64,000 nt of DNA from Dastarcus helophoroides (Eukaryota; Arthropoda; Insecta; Coleoptera; Bothrideridae), in the NCBI GenBank assembly GCA_028583605.1, contig CM053337.1:11620634-11684633 (forward strand). Reading direction: 5' to 3'. Each line of letters begins with the position of its first letter. Within the stretch, counting starts at the first letter, position 1. The notes under the pieces are model-generated. The model ran no database searches. It was given only the letters and a program-made list of their open reading frames with translations, and was not told where the DNA came from. Shown piece after piece: positions 1 to 12,461 of this stretch. Made by a program: the position numbers and the translations under genes.

Positions 1-383
1 GGAAGCGCCCCCGATTCCTTTGCAACACGCCCCTTATAATGATATGTTTTGTGTCATAATGCCATCCTTTCCAATTTGTATAGCCATAACGAGTAATGCC
101 CGACACATTAAAAATGAGAAATAAAATGCAATAAAGGCTTAACCTTCAAATCTATTGTGTAAATAATATGGTTTGACAGATCAATAGGAAATATGACAGC
201 AACAAGTATGGCAACACCGCTTCGCTTCAAGGCTGAACTCATCTGTGTCTGGCTATCAAAGAATTTATGCGACCTAGAGCGCCGTCAAAGGGGCAATTTT
301 AGTGGTTTTGCCCCGTTTTTTAAAAGTTGAGGAAAAAAATTTTTTTTTCGATTTTCTGCCTTTACTAAGCCTCCGGAATGCAT
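1..383. other. No gene seen
   Basis: Unassigned sequence with slightly higher GC than what follows. I see no coding region, TIR or tandem repeat. It may be the body of the element whose end lies just downstream, because a similar end also occurs near 5.95 kb, but similarity beyond that end is not evident. Confidence 0.4.
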
Positions 384-422
384 GGTTAAAATTAATGACA
401 TTATGACTGAATCACCCTGTAT
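384..422. repeat. Terminal fragment of an interspersed repeat (copy 1)
   Basis: A ~38-bp segment ending in GAATCACCCTGTAT is repeated in the same orientation with one or two changes at 5933-5970. The reverse complement begins with an ACAGGGTG-type terminus like that of the non-autonomous elements at 26.2 and 46.6 kb. The other end of the element was not found. Confidence 0.55.
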
Positions 423-429
423 TATTTAT

Positions 430-1080
430 TTTAAATTTTAGCATTTCCTCAAAATTGTAACTTTTTATAAGAATTTTCCTTCAAAAATGTTGGCTTTTTT
501 AAAGTATGTTCCGACTTTTTGAAAATTTGGGCTATTCAAAATTTCGGCTTTTTTGAAAATTTTGACTTTTTTATTTTCTTCAGTATATTAAGAATTTTCA
601 AAACTTTTAAAGATTTGACGGAAAATATTTCAGTTTTTTTAGTTTCGCCTTTTTAAAAAGAATTCGATTGTTTTTAAAAATGTCGGTAATTTTTCCGAAC
701 TCTCGAATTTTTTGAAAATAATTACAATTTTTTCAAAATTTTGACCTATTTTTGAAAATCTTTCCTTTTTTTTTGAAATTTTAACTGTACATGAACATCA
801 GACATTTTTAAAAATTTCGAATTTTTTTCAATAATTTGGGCGTTTTTTTTTTACTTAAAATTCAAACTTTTCTTGAAAATTTTGTCAATTTTCAAAACTT
901 AGTCTCCTCCCGAAAATTTGGAATTTTTTGAACTTCCGCCTTGGCTACAAATTTTTGGAAAATGCATTTTTTCCGAAATTTCAGCATTTTCCAAAGTTTT
1001 AACTTTTTCGAAGGTTTGGACCATATTTTAACTTTCCAGTCCCATAGAAGCCCTCAGTTTTAATTTCGAAAAACTTCTTT
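430..1080. repeat. Degenerate AT-rich word repeat
   Basis: Dominated by variants of TTTTCAAAATTTCGACTTTT and its complement at irregular spacing of about 20-35 bp. There is no fixed period and no coding potential. The same vocabulary recurs at 2.5-4.0, 7.2-8.0, 26.6-27.7 and 36.5-37.0 kb and in weaker form elsewhere, so it appears to be a dispersed family of low-complexity arrays. Confidence 0.6.
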
Positions 1081-2519
1081 CAATTGTCGTAGTGGTAACC
1101 GGATGTGTTACCGACTTTTGGGCATCCGCTTAACCCGGAGAAAAAAGAAATATTCTTTTTGACTTTCGTAATTTTTGAAGTGAAAACTTCTATAGGCAGG
1201 TTGATTTTTTCTCAGGTAGAATGGCCTAAGAGTTTAAGTGAGATTGTGAATAACATTTTACGATTTTTGCTTAGACACGTTCATATTATTGATAGGCTGA
1301 TACGGCGGCAGCTACGCTCCTGATGTTTAGTTTTTCTCAAGTCTTTTTCCGATCTTAAAATTTCTACATTTCTAGGAATTTTGACTCAAAATTTTTATTT
1401 TAATCCTCAAATTTCCACTTTTTGTTCGAAATAACTTCTGTACTCGAAAATTTGAAGTATTTCCAGAAATAGTTTCAACTTTCCAAAAAAATAAACAATT
1501 CACAGAGGCAACAGACATTTTATTGAAGTCAAATATTATTTCATAAAATTAGGACATCCTATGTTTAGAGAAAAAATAAGTAGGTAGACTATAGCGCGAA
1601 TACAATAAATTATTTTATTAGAAAAGAAATTACATAACGGTTTAGATTCTTCTGCTTATATGGCGCTAATTATGATATAATAAAATTAGCACTATTACTT
1701 ATGACGTTATTGCATTAGCATTACATTAAGCTGTTGCAGATTAAAAAAGATAAATGGAGGAATATCGAGAAATAAAATCAAAATCTTCATTAAAGATATC
1801 CCTATCACGCAAAATCATTACTTCTATGATAGAAGATAAATGTAACTTGTCACTTTGATCGTCTGCCACAACGACATCTTAAACTTGTGAATTGTTTATG
1901 CGTCAATGCGCTGCCAAGATCATAACCGGCGCGAGTCGCTTGTTCAAATTATAAAAGAAACTTTTGCAATAACAAAAAGATAAACTAGCCCATTTTGGTA
2001 AAATATTTATTTTCGCTGATCCTTTAGTAGTAGTGGTCGAGAGATCGACTTACAGTTTTAAAGGATCAAGAAAGCCCGTTTTGAGCACTAAAATGTTGGA
2101 AAAATGTATTTAATAAATTATGTACAATTTTTTTTAGATCACTCAATGTGCTGAGAAAATTGGGATAATACAAGTACATTATCAAGACGAGGAATAACAA
2201 TATTTCAACTGAGATTCTCCCAACAAAACCAGAGTATAAATGTACTGTAATTAATAAAATATTAATTATTGATATTATAGTTAATAAAAATGAATAAATA
2301 AAAGATGTTTCAGGTTTTCGATTTATTTCCTTAATTCTATTCTTCTGCGAACAACATGGGTGTTCCTACTAGTGTTTTATTGCGTCCCTAACTCGAAAGC
2401 GGGTAAATTTTAAGGCAACGAAATTTACAATCGATAAAACTGGTAAAATAAATTTTCCCAATTTTAGGTCTGCAAAGTCGATAGTTAAAGTTAGTATAAT
2501 TACCCTAAGAGGCTAAGCG
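1081..2519. other. Intergenic, no gene recognised
   Basis: Contains an open stretch of 72 codons at 1105-1323 with no recognisable motif, judged fortuitous. The rest is AT-rich unique-looking DNA with no TIR, tRNA box or tandem array that I can see. Confidence 0.4.
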
Positions 2520-4010
2520 AGAATAGGATTAATTTTTGAAAAGATATAACTTCTTTCCCAAATTTTTAAACTTTGCATTTCAACCTTTTCTAGATATTTG
2601 AATTGTTCCCATATTTAGATTTCAAATTCTTGAAAAATCGAACAATTTGACAGATCAAACAAATCAATCACCTCTTATTTATACTTCTTTTGAAAGTCTT
2701 GAATACTCTTCAAAATTTCTACTTTTTTCAAAATTTTGATTTTTTAAATTTTTTTTCAAAATATCATTTTTGTGAAAGGTTGCCATTTTTTCCAAATCTA
2801 GATTCTATTTCAAAATTTAGAGAGCATTTTAAAATTTGAAACTTCCCCTTTCCAGAATTTAGATGTTTTCAAAAATTTTGGATCGGCTTGTTTAATTTCG
2901 AAATTTTGACTTAAGAGTCGAATTTTTTTAAACGTTTCGCCTATCCTTTATGATTTCCACACTTTTTAGATTTCATTTCATTTTAAAAATTGGTACTTTT
3001 TGCAAAATTTTAGTGTTTTAATTTCCAAAAGGTTGAGATTTTTTCAAAATTTATTTATTTTTTTTTAATTTTTCTTTCTAAGCAAATGGGTTCATTCATT
3101 TAAATTTTGCTAAAGATTCCGATTTTATTCAAAATTTCGACTTTTTTTATACAAAATTTTGATTTTGGTCAGTTTGGGTTTTTTAAAAAATTCCTATTTT
3201 GAAAAAATGTACCATTTCTTCAAAATTTCAACTTGTTTGAAAATCCCTGAAGTTTTATAAAAATTTCAGGGTTTATTTCGAAAATTAGTACGTTTTCAAA
3301 GATTTCCATTTTTCTTTTGAACATTTCGAAGTTTTTTTGGAAATGTTAAATATTTTGCCAAAACTAGTAGAACAAATATTTTGTTTTAATTTTTTTTGAA
3401 AATTACCTATTTGAATTACATTTTTTTTATACATATTTGGATATTTTTTAAAATGTTTATTTTTTAAGTTTTGATTTCCAAATATTTTTTTAAATTCGAT
3501 TTTTTTTTTAAATTCCGAATTCTTTTGAAAATATCGACATTTTTCAAATTTTCGATTTGTTTGTATTTAAATTAGCGCTACTTCAGAACGTTTTTTTTTT
3601 TTTGAAAATTTGGATTAGTTTTCAAATTTAGATATTTTTTAAGATGTTTGTTTTTTTAATTTCCGAATATTTTGCAAAATTTCAACTTTTCAAAAATCCC
3701 GAATTTTTAAGTTTTCAGTTTTTAAAATTTCAATATTATTCTTTACTTAAGGTTCTTTTTAAGGTTTTGACATTGCCAATTTTTATTAAAAATTTAATAT
3801 TTTTCAAATCTTTACTTTTATAAAATTTTGCAGTCTCATAAAATTTTTGCATTTTCTATAAAAATTTTCATGCTTTTCAAAAATTAGACATTTTCGGTTG
3901 TTTCCAAAATTTCAACCAATTTTTTTTTCAAATTTCTCACTTTTTAAAATTTTCCTCATAATGTACAATTTACAGATAAATTCCATGTTTTCTTAAATTT
4001 CAAGCTCTTT
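2520..4010. repeat. Degenerate AT-rich word repeat, longest block
   Basis: About 1.5 kb of short words built around CAAAATTTCGAC, GAAAATTT and TTTTTT, alternating in orientation so that many adjacent words are quasi-palindromic. Spacing is irregular. No open frame of note. Same family as 430-1080. Confidence 0.6.
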
Positions 4011-5932
4011 TTTTTAGCATTAAAATTATTAAAATAATGAAATAAAAACGATAAAGGACAAGAGAAAGAACTGCATCCGTTTTCTCTTTTATTTTAAAGT
4101 AACTTTTTACACGTTGGTTACATTAAATCATGTAGTAAAATGTAACATAAAAATGACTGACAGGAAAAGGTAAACATTTATAAGCATAAAAAATGATTGA
4201 AATGTTGACACTTTATTCAGTCTGTTTTGATCGTTGCTAATTTCCATAAATCCTTTTTGAATGCTTTATTGCAAATATGGTGTTAAAAAAAATTAATTTT
4301 TAGGTGCAGCCAGCAATTTCAGTATTTCTGCTTATTAGTCAGCCCTGAAAAAAATATTAAATTAAGGCCTCACAAAAAAAAAAATTAGTATGTATCACCT
4401 GAACATTTTTTGACAATTAAAAAAAGGTCATCATCAACATTTTTGGGCCCTATTCTTGTCTTGTGCCCCATGCATTTGCACCTGCCTCGCTACAGCTATG
4501 TTAGTGAATAAAATAGTTAAAAACTTCATTGTTTCTGGCCTGTACTGTAAAGTCTTCTCCAATTTCATTACTCTGAAGTTAGTAAATTATTGAAGAATTT
4601 CAGTGTGACGTCTTTGCAGATTTACAACACCTAATTTAAAAATGTATTGAAAATTGTTTTGGTTTAATGGTTTACATGTTACCTTGAAAAATGATTACTC
4701 CTATGAGGCTTCGATGTATATCTGTCCTATTTTTTGTGGATATAATACTTTTTACTCTCAAGTTTTGTGAATTGTGTATCCTGTCGATTCAAACCAGTGT
4801 TCATTGGAGAATATGACTTTTTATTTGTGTTCAGGGATGTACAAGTAGATACAACTAACAAGCTAAGTTGCTGTTGAACTTATCACATGAATGATCTTTG
4901 TGAATTTTCCATTATTGCTTCGGCCTCTACAACAGCATTGTTTGAGCGTTTCCCCACTGCCTGATTTCTCCAGCATTCTCAATTTTCCTAAAGTGCATGA
5001 AGTCTCCAATAACATTAAAAAAATCACTCTGCAAGTATTCCATGCTCAAGCGAGCCTTTACAGTAGTTTCTTCCGTGCCCCAATCTGCACAACTTTTTTC
5101 GGCACAATCTGCTTTACTAGACAAATTTGTAAATATCCACAGTTTTCAAAAAGTGCATGAAATCCACAAACAAATTGTGGGATTTAGTCCCAAGTTCTCC
5201 ATGAATTCATCACCATTCACTTTTTGATCAGTTCGAGGTCATTCCATAATAACCACTGCTACAAACATTTTTTGTTCCAAAATAAAAACCATTGTAAAGA
5301 AAGAACAAACGGCAGAACTAGTTCATCATGGTATTTGTTGCAAAAACAGCTATGAAACCTCCATAATCAAAAGCAGAGCATGATAAACAAAACCATAAAA
5401 ATTGACACTATTGACAGTTGACAATGACAGATGACCATTGAACTACTATTTACTCCATAGATAACAATATGTAATAAGAAATCGCGTGCCATTTTCTCTT
5501 TCGTTACTTGCTCTTGCTTTTGTTGGCTATAACCTTTTCTAACAAAGAACCAGACAATCAAAGCACACTGGATGACTTTTTCACGTAAACACTCAGTAGT
5601 TAATTCTGTAGCCATCACCTGGATTTTGTTCATATTACATCGTACATTAAAATTTTTTATTATAATTATTATGGATCCGTAGATTAATGATTTTAATAAC
5701 TCTATTTTTCATGTTTGACAGTCTAACAAAAATATTTCGATCTTGGCAACGTCGCATCCAAGCTGACATAAAGTTTAATTTGGATATGTCATAGGAAGCC
5801 GCATGGTACCAGTGGCAGTCCAAAAAGAGGTTTTAATTATAATTTGAAATGATTTTTTTTTCGGCGAAAATGTATTATAAACATATATTTTTAATAACGG
5901 ATTCGTATCATACTCATTTTTCTCTACCTTCT
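4011..5932. other. Intergenic, possible very old coding remnants
   Basis: Two overlapping open stretches near 4891-5227 (both strands) and one of 88 codons at 5367-5633 (minus) have no recognisable domain. The 4.99-5.17 kb segment contains a short internal echo (AAGTGCATGAA at ~4991 and ~5150). I cannot support a gene. Confidence 0.35.
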
Positions 5933-5970
5933 GTTAAAATTAATGCCATTATGACTGAATCACCCTGTAT
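5933..5970. repeat. Terminal fragment of an interspersed repeat (copy 2)
   Basis: Matches 384-422 in the same orientation, ending in GAATCACCCTGTAT. See that entry. Confidence 0.55.
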
Positions 5971-6038
5971 ATTAAGAAGACAAGGTACATAGAATTATAT
6001 CACAACACGTTGACAGGAGCGGGTAGTACACAAACCAT

Positions 6039-6345
6039 TAACACTATAGATCGGTAACCCAAATGGCACGATTTTCGCTGGTTTGCGGCGCTTGGGTTAG
6101 ACTCCCTATCGTAAGATGACGCTCATAACCAGTTGTTATCCTTAGCGCTTCTCGCGTTTTTTAACATAAACAAATGACAAATTTCAATCCACTAATGGCG
6201 GCGACGCGAACATTTTATTTTCAATCTGTTAATTAGAAAATTGTTAATTAATTTTCATCATGGATTTTAATTTTTTTAAAATGCTTCCTGCTGCTATATT
6301 CCATTGGTTCAGTTGTTTATGTAATATGTATGTATGTGTTTCAGG
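6039..6345 (-). repeat. 307-bp interspersed repeat (copy 1, inverted)
   Basis: This segment is the reverse complement of 21725-22030 over its whole length with roughly 10-15% divergence and a few small indels. Both copies stop at the same two ends: CCTGAAACACATACAT on one side and CTATAGTGTTA on the other. The shared boundaries define a discrete mobile unit of about 306 bp. No coding potential, no clear TIRs and no Pol III boxes were seen, so the class (MITE, SINE or satellite-derived) is open. Confidence 0.7.
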
Positions 6346-6694
6346 AACGGGGTCAGTGACCATATAGTGAGTTTTTTTATAAGAATTGATCGTCTAGTGT
6401 AATTACAGCCCAAATCAATTAAAACTAGCAGTATATTCACAATCAATAGAAAATTGAGAATTGTCGTAGTATCCTGATATCTGTAGACATTATGTGTGCA
6501 GCATCCAACATTTTGCCCTCCTTTACGTTAGCAGAAAACTATCTTAGGTGTTCAAATATTCTTTTGATCGAAGTGATCGAAGTTTGTCTGTTTTAGATGA
6601 TAAAATTAATGTATCATGCAATGGCCCATAATTGTTAAAAAATGAGTCTAGAATCTTTGGTGCATCGACTAGTGATACTTTGAACCTGATTTAA

Positions 6695-6979
6695 ATGCAA
6701 TTCCTACATTATTCTTACCTAGTGATGACTATGTTTTGTACGTGCTTTCTTAAAATTAAATTAGTAATACTAAATCTTGCTCTTTTAGCTCGCTTACCGA
6801 TTAATAAACAACAAATGCAGCCCTTGGTTTCAACTGTGAAGAATTCACCCTCTACTTCAACTGCTGTGCATGAAATGGAATTGACACCTACTTCCTTAAA
6901 TGTGGCTTTGGAAATATCTTCCTCATTTGCTGCACCGTCATGTTCTACTCAGTTCAAAGATCAGCTTGCAAATGAGTAA
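6695..6979 (+). pseudogene. Possible upstream exon of the P-like transposase gene
   Basis: An open stretch rich in Ser, Thr and Pro (STSTAVHEMELTPTS) that resembles the low-complexity linker often found between the THAP finger and the core of P/THAP9 proteins. It ends at a potential 5' splice site GTAAAT (6976-6981). A good acceptor, TTTTTTGCAG, precedes the core exon at 8319. The phases of donor and acceptor do not agree exactly, so either an indel has occurred or the pairing is wrong. Inference from position and composition only. Confidence 0.3.
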
Positions 6980-8318
6980 ATATCTAAGTTTATATATGAA
7001 ATATTTTGGGGCAACAATCCTTTAATTTCAAACAATATGTTGATTTTACTCGTATAACATGACTTATGCAAGATAATTTCATTAAATTAACTTAAGAAAA
7101 ACTTTTCTAAATGTTACTGGAAAAAATCTCATAGCTAGTAATTTTTTGACATATAAGTAGAGATTTTTGGCCAAAACTGAACATTCTTTAAACTTGTTAA
7201 ATTTTTTTTACACCCTTAAAATTAGTTTATGTATTTTTTTATTAATTCCGGTTACAAAAAATTGACATGGATTTTGTGAATGTTTCAAGTTTTCCTCAAA
7301 ATGCTAACTCTTCTCAAATTTTCATGTGTATAATGTTTGATTTTTCCTAATTTTAAATATTTTTCTATAAATTCCAAAATTCTGTTGAGAATTTTGAGTC
7401 ACTTCAAATTTACAATAGTTAAAACCTTCGATTTTAAATTTGAAATGTTTATCTTTTTTTTTCAATATTACCAATAACACTGAACTAAAAGCTAAAGCTT
7501 ATGATTACATTCAAAGTTTTTACTCCTTTATTACATTGACACTTTATAAATAAATTTGAAAAAACTTTCATTTGTTAAAATTATTTTTTCAGAATTTTAA
7601 TATTCTCAAAATAGTTTTCTCTTAAATCATTAAATTCAAATTTTTTTAGAAGGTCTGAACTCCAAGAGAAAATTGGAATGTTCATGTTTAATATCGCAAA
7701 TTATTTTGAAGTATTTAGTTTCTTCTCACTGGTCTGAGTTTTTAAATCTGCAATTTTGATTTATGTATTTATTTTTTCTCTAAAATTTCGACTTATAACT
7801 TGAAATGTAGACTTTTTTGTTTTTCAAATTATCGACCTTAAATTCAAAATACCTACTTTTTTTCTAAATTTCGTATCTAAATTTTAACCTCAAAAATTTG
7901 GGAATTTTACATTATACATTTTGAGTTTTTTCTTTAAACTTCAAACTTTTTACCGTGAAAATTATGCTTTTTTCAAAAAATTCAACTTTAAAATCGAGAA
8001 GTTGATTTTTTTTAATAATTCCGAGTTAAAACTTGAATTGAAACAATGGTTTCTTGCCAGTCCAATCCTAGATAATAATATAATGCTAACTTTTGCTGTG
8101 GAGGTCTTCATGATTACAATTTTATGGTTATAATAATGGTAATAAATTAATTACTAACAGCATATTTCTGCTTTACACAATAAACTGAAGAAAATTGAAG
8201 GAAAAATGAATATTTATTTATTTTATATATTATACACTAAAGCAAATCAATCATTTTTTACATCCATCACTTGTAAACAATTATTGCTGCTATTTTAAAT
8301 TCAACATTTTTTTTGCAG
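6980..8318. other. AT-rich spacer, possibly an intron
   Basis: Non-coding AT-rich sequence with the same short-word repeats as 2.5-4.0 kb from about 7180 to 8010. It lies between the possible linker exon and the P-like core and ends in a polypyrimidine tract plus CAG at 8309-8318, which suggests an intron of ~1.34 kb in the ancestral element. Confidence 0.4.
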
Positions 8319-10727
8319 AAGACCCACTTCCAAGTAAGATATTACCTCTTCCACCACGTAGGATGCTAAGTCGAGTTGGCATAAACATTAAAAAAGATAT
8401 GACCCCCAGGAAGAAGGTGTTTTATGGGCAGGTTAAACGCATTCATAAAAAGCTAAAAAATGTTTGTAACATCAAAAATAATTACAAAAAGCGCTTGTTT
8501 ATGGCAAAGAAAGTTTCCAAAATAAATGGATTAGAGGAAAACTTGTCAACTTTGAATGAATTCGCAACGCAATTTATTCGATGCCAGATAAGAGCTGAAA
8601 GAGCTACTAAGCAACATCGGTTTACAACAAATGAAAAAATATTGGCGCTTTCCTTATTTAATCACAGTCCAAAGGCTTATCGTTTTCTGTCCAAAATTTT
8701 TGCGCTACCCAGCAAATCAACTTTAAAAATTTTTTTGCGGAAAATTGATTTTAAGGCTGGAGTCAATCCCCATATATTTGAGGCCTTAAAAAGAGCAACA
8801 GAAAAAATGGATCCCTCCAATAAGTATATCTCGTTAATATTTGATAAAAAGGCAGTGATGCCAGCACTAAATTTTAACGAAAATGAAGAAATAATTTAAG
8901 GGTTTGAAGACATGGGAGATGGTGCGAGATCAGGAGAAATCGCAGAGCATGTGTTGATTTTTATGGTTAGGGGAATAAAAAGAAAATTTAAACAACCGGC
9001 CTGTTATGCTTTTTCCTGTAGAGGTGGAGTGAAAACACCACAACTGAAAAAATTGCTGAAACAAATCCTAACTATTTTAATAGATATTGGTTTAAAACCA
9101 GTTACGACCATTTGTGACCAAGCAGCTACAAATGTAAGTGTAATTAAATCTTTAATGCAAGACACAAAGGCGGATTACCTAAGGAGAGGAATGAAAGAAT
9201 ATACATCTGGGAGCATTAAAATTAAAGAATTTAAAATTTTTTCAATCTTTGATCCACCACATTTGTTGAAAGGAATTCGGAATAATTTATTAACTAAGTG
9301 GCTAACATTTGACAATGGAAAAATTGCCAAGTGGGAACATATTACATATGTATATGAATTGGACAATGGTCCCAATACCATTGGGGGACTAAGGTTGCTA
9401 CCCCACATTACTGACGAGCATATATATGCACATAAAATTAGAAAAATAAAGGTGAAACACGCTGCCCAAGTGCTCAGCCAAAGATTTGCATCTACGATGC
9501 ATCTCCTGAGCAATATTGGTAATATATGTTTATATAGGATTAATAACTTTTTATATTCATTTAAGATATTTTACAGATGAAACAACTAGTCTGCCTAAAG
9601 GAATTGGCGATACAGCGAAGATTTTGTTTTTCTTTGACAAACTGTTCGATCTGTCAATGGTGACAAAAAAAAAGTGACAAAGGGAACACATTCAGATGTG
9701 GCATACCAGACCAGAGTCACCACATTCGCTTCTGGAGAGAGGAGGCTATACCACTTTTGCAAGAAATGAAATCTCTAGCACCAGACGCACAGCAGGGTGA
9801 ACTGGATTTTTACCTTGAACAATTTAATTAACATATGGTCAATAGTAAAGGCAGATGGGTAGGATTACTTGCTTGGAAGATATTTAAATCAAGATTCGAT
9901 TGAAATTCTATTTGGACAAATAAGAAGCCATGGTGCTTTAAGTATTATGCCTACTCTCGCTGCCTTTATTGGCGCCTACAAATCTGTATGTGTTAATTTT
10001 ACGCTTAATCTATATAATCCTACGTTTAATTGTGAAGATGATATGGGACAAAATTTATGTAAAGGTTTAAAATGGTTTTTTGAAGGTGCCAGGGAGCCAT
10101 TATGCATTGAATCTTAGGAATTATTGGCTCAACCGTTGGCTCCTTCACCACCCACAATAACAGCCCCTGATCTTCCAATATCAACCGCATTACAGACAAT
10201 TTTTAACATTTTAAATTGTTATGTTGCAGGCTTTATTTTAAAAAAAGTCAAAAAGAAAATTCTATTATGCAACAGTTGCAAAAATGCACTGTTTTGTACA
10301 GATAAAATACTTCTTGAAGATAACAGACTTATTTTAGAAAGGGAATATGGTGGAGCTTGGGTAAAATGACTGTTATCCGACAAAAAAGTTTGCCCTTTGT
10401 TTCATGAAGATTTATGAGACAATCATGGGGGTTCTTCGAAATAAACCATATTTGCCTAATATAGTTAAAATAATAGATAGAATTAAAGCGATTGTTGATT
10501 TGACGTTTATTCCATGTTTAGAACATAATAAAGTTATTGTTAGTTATTTTATAAGACTTAGCATTAGAACTTTGATCCATGCCTACTGCCAAGACATTAA
10601 CAAGGTAATTAATGGTAGAGACAAAAGATTACAATCTGTTAATGACCCAACAAAACGGCGAGCAGTTTCAATTTTACAAAAAAAAAGTTTAAAAAGTAAA
10701 TCAGTTATTATTAGCTCTTATAAATAG
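8319..10727 (+). pseudogene. P-element/THAP9-like transposase, broken
   Basis: Remnant of a P-family transposase, the nuclear enzyme that cuts and pastes P-type DNA transposons. The first block (8319-9518) holds a basic N-terminal part and the RNase H-like core: SLIFD near 8831, GFED...G at ~8903, KQPACYAFS near 8990, TICDQAATN near 9103 and FDPPHLLKGIRNN near 9248. After a 58-bp intron, a second block contains NQDSIEILFGQIR (~9884) and a C-terminal part ending at 10727. Lesions: in-frame TAA at 8897-8899, one surplus A in an A9 run at 9665-9673, a shift near 9850, TAG at 10115-10117, TGA at 10367-10369 and a shift near 10400. No THAP finger or TIR was found next to it. Family assignment is secure; activity is not expected. 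Confidence 0.88.
9519..9576 (+). other. 58-bp intron in the P-like gene
   Basis: Begins GTAATA and ends TATTTTACAG. Removing it joins the upstream frame (..LLSNI) to the downstream block (DETTSLPKGIGDTAK) in phase and restores a stretch typical of P transposases (LP..., TAK, then a Phe/Asp-rich segment). Without splicing the upstream frame stops at 9580. Predicted from sequence only. Confidence 0.7.
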
Positions 10728-11377
10728 AGTATCATGATTAACAATAAAAATGTTTTCTTTGTTTCAGTTTCGTGACATTCGCAATGGGAATCATTGGTAT
10801 TCTTCACAATAAACCCTTTTATCGAGTATTGTTACAAATTATATCATACTTATATGTTTAATAAGGAAGCAATTTGTAAGTAGTAACTGATGTATTTTGT
10901 TAATTAGCATTTATTGTTTAATAAGAACTATACTTATAACGAACAGATTACTTTAATATTTTGAGGTTCTTATAGGAGGATATCATTGTATAAGGATTTT
11001 GAACTAAGCGTTAGAAGTTTCCTGTGTACGCCTATTTTTATTGGGTTATAGAGTTTATTATTGGCTAGTACTATTTTTATTTATTTTTTATGTACATAAC
11101 AAATATTTAATATACTTACATGGAAGAATGATTTTTTTTATTGATAACTTATGATTATTCCCTAATAATTGATTTTAAAATTATTGTAATATGTGTACTA
11201 TTTTTTGTTGTGCAAAATACTTCGCTCAAATTGTCCACATTTGATCAAAGAATTTTTCGCAACAAAAAATGGATCACATTCTTAATATTTGCATTTAAAT
11301 TTCCCGCTGGTCCTGCCTGTTACTAGTCGATAATAAAGAAATCCAATAATTTTAATTCGGCTTCAGCGCAATCCCCG
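10728..11377. other. 3' flank of the P-like gene, no gene
   Basis: AT-rich. A strong acceptor-like tract (TTTCTTTGTTTCAG) at ~10754-10767 is followed by a segment encoding an echo of the upstream coding sequence (..GILHNKPF versus ..GVLRNKPY at ~10430), as if a short exon had been duplicated. Nothing else recognised. Confidence 0.35.
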
Positions 11378-11451
11378 AATAGGGAGTGTAAACTCTGATG
11401 ACGTCATCTGGGCCAGGTTCATTATACGGCCGTTACGCGTCTATAGTGTTA
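11378..11451 (+). repeat. End fragment of the 307-bp repeat family (copy 3)
   Basis: Shares AATAGGGAGT, CATCTGGG and GTCTATAGTGTTA with the terminal part of 21725-22030 in the same order, with diverged spacers. A perfect CRE-like palindrome TGACGTCA lies at 11399-11406 within it; whether that has any role is unknown. Confidence 0.45.
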
Positions 11452-11886
11452 GTCTTTGACTATACATATTTATTTATATTATCTAAGGTGTTAGTGGTTT
11501 GTGGGGTAGTATGTATATTTATGTACATATATGCGCATATGTCAATCTTCTTCTTCCTTTATTTTATGAAGAACCTACGCAATTTATATTTGCCCAGACA
11601 TTCACTATTATTTTTAGGCTGTCCAAATAAAATTCGATTACTGACTTAATCATTTATTTTCTAAACACAGCAACAATATTTGGTTACATATTACAGTACA
11701 TTTACATAATTACAAAATATTTTAAAACAATGCCATACATAATAAGAAAATAAAAAATCATCAAAAGCATCCATCGTTACATAAATTTTTCATTGCAGAA
11801 AGATCAGACCTTGTATTTTTTAAAAGTTATCTCAGTTTTGAAACTTTAGAAGTAACATTGCGATGAGTTTGGTACATTTTTGATTG
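11452..11886. other. Intergenic, no gene
   Basis: AT-rich. An 83-codon open stretch at 11398-11649 reads as hydrophobic low-complexity sequence and overlaps the repeat end, so it is not called as a gene. Confidence 0.35.
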
Positions 11887-12183
11887 TTAATAATAATAGC
11901 TTCCTTTTGCAGCGCACCAGCGCTGAGAGATAATAACAGGTATGGGCAGCTATGGCTGATGCCAAATGGTAAATGAGGAAGGCATTGTAGCCATTACTGC
12001 GCTGCAGCCGCCTATTATTATCTCGACTGTTACACCCGAATACTCATTTCACTGTTAAGGCTGTGTTGACCTTGGGGACCAGAGCGTTTCCTAAAAGCGG
12101 GAGGTAGTTGAAGCTGCTAGCGAGAATTGAACCCCGCTCTCTTAGTTTGTACTCCAGCACCTATGCCACTGTACCATGGTCCC
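11887..12183 (-). mobile_element. tRNA-derived SINE
   Basis: On the minus strand the unit begins GGACCATGGTACAGTGG. A Pol III A-box-like TGGTACAGTGG is at 12176-12166 and a B-box-like GGTTCAATTC at 12133-12124, about 33 bp apart as in tRNA genes. A ~200-bp non-tRNA body follows and the unit ends in an ATT-rich tail (TATTATTATTAAC) near 11887. This head-body-tail plan is that of a SINE mobilised by a LINE in trans. The tRNA cloverleaf is not intact. A target duplication was not identified. Confidence 0.62.
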
Positions 12184-12461
12184 ATTTGATTCTTCTGCAG
12201 TTGAATTTACCAATTTGGTAATAACAACAACATTCCAGTTTGACTTTTCGAGAGAAAGGAAAATTGATCAATATAAGGCATTTTTGAGCATTGTGTGACT
12301 TTTTATGAATAATTATAACCTAATACTATATTACTCACAATGTTACTTCCATTTTGATTAATAACAGCTTCATTTAAGATAAGTCCAAAACTCGAAGTTA
12401 AAGGTACATTCAAGACATCTTGTTTTGCTTTAGACATATCGAGAGGCTTTAAAATTTTCTA
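12184..12461. other. Intergenic, no gene
   Basis: AT-rich sequence between the SINE and the THAP-like fragment. Nothing recognised. Confidence 0.35.
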
